This document shows, piece after piece, positions 61,938 to 64,000 of a DNA stretch of 64,000 nt. Position 1 is the first letter of the stretch. Each line of letters starts with the position of its first letter. Source of the DNA: Ooceraea biroi (taxonomy: Eukaryota > Arthropoda > Insecta > Hymenoptera > Formicidae); assembly GCF_003672135.1 (NCBI RefSeq), contig NC_039511.1:10442464-10506463 (forward strand). The letters run 5' to 3'. The position numbers and the translations under genes are program-made. The notes under the pieces are model-generated. The model was not told the DNA's origin. It searched no databases and saw nothing but the letters and a program-made list of their open reading frames with translations.

Positions 61938-64000
61938 TTTTAAAGCTTTTCAAACGGTATTCAAGCTCATAGTTCCTTAAAGCACCAGCATTGCCCCATA
62001 AGAATTCATGTATGTTTTTTAATGTCACTGACTCCTCATCTTCCTCTGGTTTTACGTTACGTACTTCTTTCATTACTTTCAATAGGGTAGCCACTCATGA
62101 AAAGCATTCTCTTAACGTAATATCGCCGGTGCATCGATAGATCGAGAATATCCTCGAGAATTTGATCCATTTTTATTTATATAAAATTTATTTTTCGAGA
62201 ATATTATTACGTTTGCGTAATGCATTTATTGTCTACAGTCAATTCCGAGAAAAAAATTATTATTAAGTTCTTTACCGTGTGTGCATTTAATGGAATTTGA
62301 TAAAACGTAATATATCTGAACAATCTGAATTAATTTAAAGTATTTAATACATTTTACTAATAAAAATAAGCATTATATTATTATATGATAAATAATATAA
62401 ATGATAAAATTATCATGTGACGATAATATCAAAAATATTCTTATATCATCTTTGAATGTTCATTCTGTTTAATGAAATATTCTTTGATAATCTGTGACAA
62501 ATTGTTCCTGCTATCCTAATGCGAAGCAAAAATTAAGACTAAGTACGATATTTCTTGCGCGCATCTTGATACAATTCTTTCCCCGACGATGGAATCTTAA
62601 GAATCGAGAACCATAGAAAGGTGAATGATACATCCACTCACCCCCGTCCGAGAGAAAATACTGTCATGGCAACAACGATCCATCCGTCTGCCTATCCACA
62701 CCACCTTTCACTATCTCGATTCTCGCACATTTTCCGGCCACTCTGTCTCGTTTCCATTCGTTTCATCCCCGTTTTCTTCCGCCCACCTGCCAGGAAATTA
62801 AAGTGCTCCGTCCGGTATTTGAGAGTACTCGAGCTTGGGATCGTTCGTTAACACGAAAATGCGTGTTTCAAGAATAATACAAGCATGATATAGCAAAAAT
62901 TGCTGGAGTGTTATTACTATTTAGTAGATCGACCTTCATTTCCTAACGATCCCTACAAAAAATTGCTCATTTATTTTAATCTTTTAAATATATAATATTG
63001 TTAAATGCAATATTTGAATTATTATTAAAAATTAAAATGTATATTATAAAATTAGAAGAATCGTAAAATGCCTACTATATTAATGTAATCTATAAATTCA
63101 GTATTTTCGAAATTTTAAACAAATTAAATAAAGTATAATTTTTTTGTCACTAGTTATATGCATTATTTTATTATCAGTAATTTGTATTCCCCACATATTT
63201 CGTATTTCGTATATTCGTACCACTTTACCAGAAAAAGTGAAAAGGATTATGATTTAAGTTGTATCAAGAATCGATCATATGGCAAAAATACCATTATAAT
63301 AAATATGCATTAAGTTTATCGGAAGATCTAATATTCGAGCGGAAAAAACGCTCATTGATTAGATTAGCCAAAGAAATGTCCAATTATTTTCTTTCTCGGA
63401 CGACGCTAATTCTCGCAATGAGTCAGAATTCGTGATGTTCATTAGCGGAGTACGATTTCAGGTGCGCTGTCATTTTAACATCGCCAGTTCGTTTCCTGAG
63501 AACTCACGATCCCATTTCTCACCCGACGTAATGTAAATTTATGAGGCCGATATCGAGTTACTGCGATCGCGAGAAATCACGTGCGTCGCACCAACATCAG
63601 TGCGAGCGTTTCTACAAAAGAATTCGCGAACGCGATGCACCCTTCATTCCGGCTGAAATTCCTTTTTACTCGCGGAATCTTGTCTTTTCTGGTATGAGCG
63701 ATGGCGCGGGAGTGACTAAGGATGACACGGCCGATGAATCTGTCTGAAATATGAATAAGCGATTGATTCGTCCGGATTTATAAGGCCCCGCTTCAGTCCA
63801 TAATCGCATAATGCTGCTATGCAATGCTGCTATATGATGTGTTTAGTCAAGTGTATAATTTAATAAAAATTCCTTCGATGCGCTGGAAACTATTTTTAAA
63901 TTACTTTTGTACATTCACGCATGCAAAACTCTAAACATATCTTCATAGGAAATCTTTTTTTATCACGAAAAGAAATTGAAAAATGTTGAAAAATGGGGAG
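61938..64000. other. No gene supported; AT-rich end of window
   Basis: 62160-62580 and 62870-63360 are strongly AT-rich; 62580-62850 and 63380-63780 are mixed. A short duplication (ATGCTGCTAT twice) lies at 63811-63832. Short open frames (62621-62851, 63541-63747) show no recognised features. Confidence 0.5.

Overview
This is insect nuclear DNA, most likely from a hymenopteran and plausibly an ant. Long AT-rich tracts alternate with CpG-rich islands, exons are short and separated by GT-AG introns, and CT/GA/AC microsatellites are frequent. There are no bacterial operons, ribosome binding sites or CRISPR arrays. The organism call is inference; the eukaryotic and insect-like gene structure is seen directly.

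The only gene I can establish is the 3' half of a forkhead transcription factor of the FOXO class, on the + strand. Six coding exons (33889-34013, 34100-34294, 34720-34838, 35180-35427, 36354-36704, 37208-37435) join in frame to give 421 codons plus a TAG stop. They encode the forkhead recognition helix and second half of the DNA-binding domain, a basic NLS with an embedded AKT-type site, a second AKT-type site followed by a serine cluster, a Pro/Gln-rich linker with polyglutamine, and the C-terminal acidic transactivation segment (LLDDLNIN and ELKHELSMLGTLDFNF). The N-terminus and first half of the forkhead domain were not found, so the window probably starts inside one very large intron (more than 33.8 kb) that splits the domain just before NSIRHNLS.

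Region by region: 1-33888 is FOXO intron, with CpG/GAGA-rich islands (best at 11.4-12.3 kb), simple repeats, one four-run G-quadruplex motif and several perfect palindromes. 33889-37435 holds the coding exons. 37436-38088 may hold a C-terminal extension of FOXO. 38089-64000 has no gene I can support; it contains a clear 243-bp Tc1/mariner-type MITE (41036-41278), a small inverted-repeat element, microsatellites, and a hairpin made of two head-to-head FOXO-type binding sites (61897-61923).

The most interesting observation is at the FOXO 3' end. The stop codon sits in the context TAG CAG TTA, which fits the known leaky UAG-CAR-YYA consensus. It is followed in frame by 52 further open codons whose first part is GC3-rich and protein-like. 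The same extension would be produced by removing an in-frame 156-bp internal intron (37283-37438), whose acceptor overlaps the stop context. A consensus donor (37545) inside the extension suggests yet another exon downstream. Two tandem acceptors (one NAGNAG, one 27 nt apart) add further possible FOXO isoforms.
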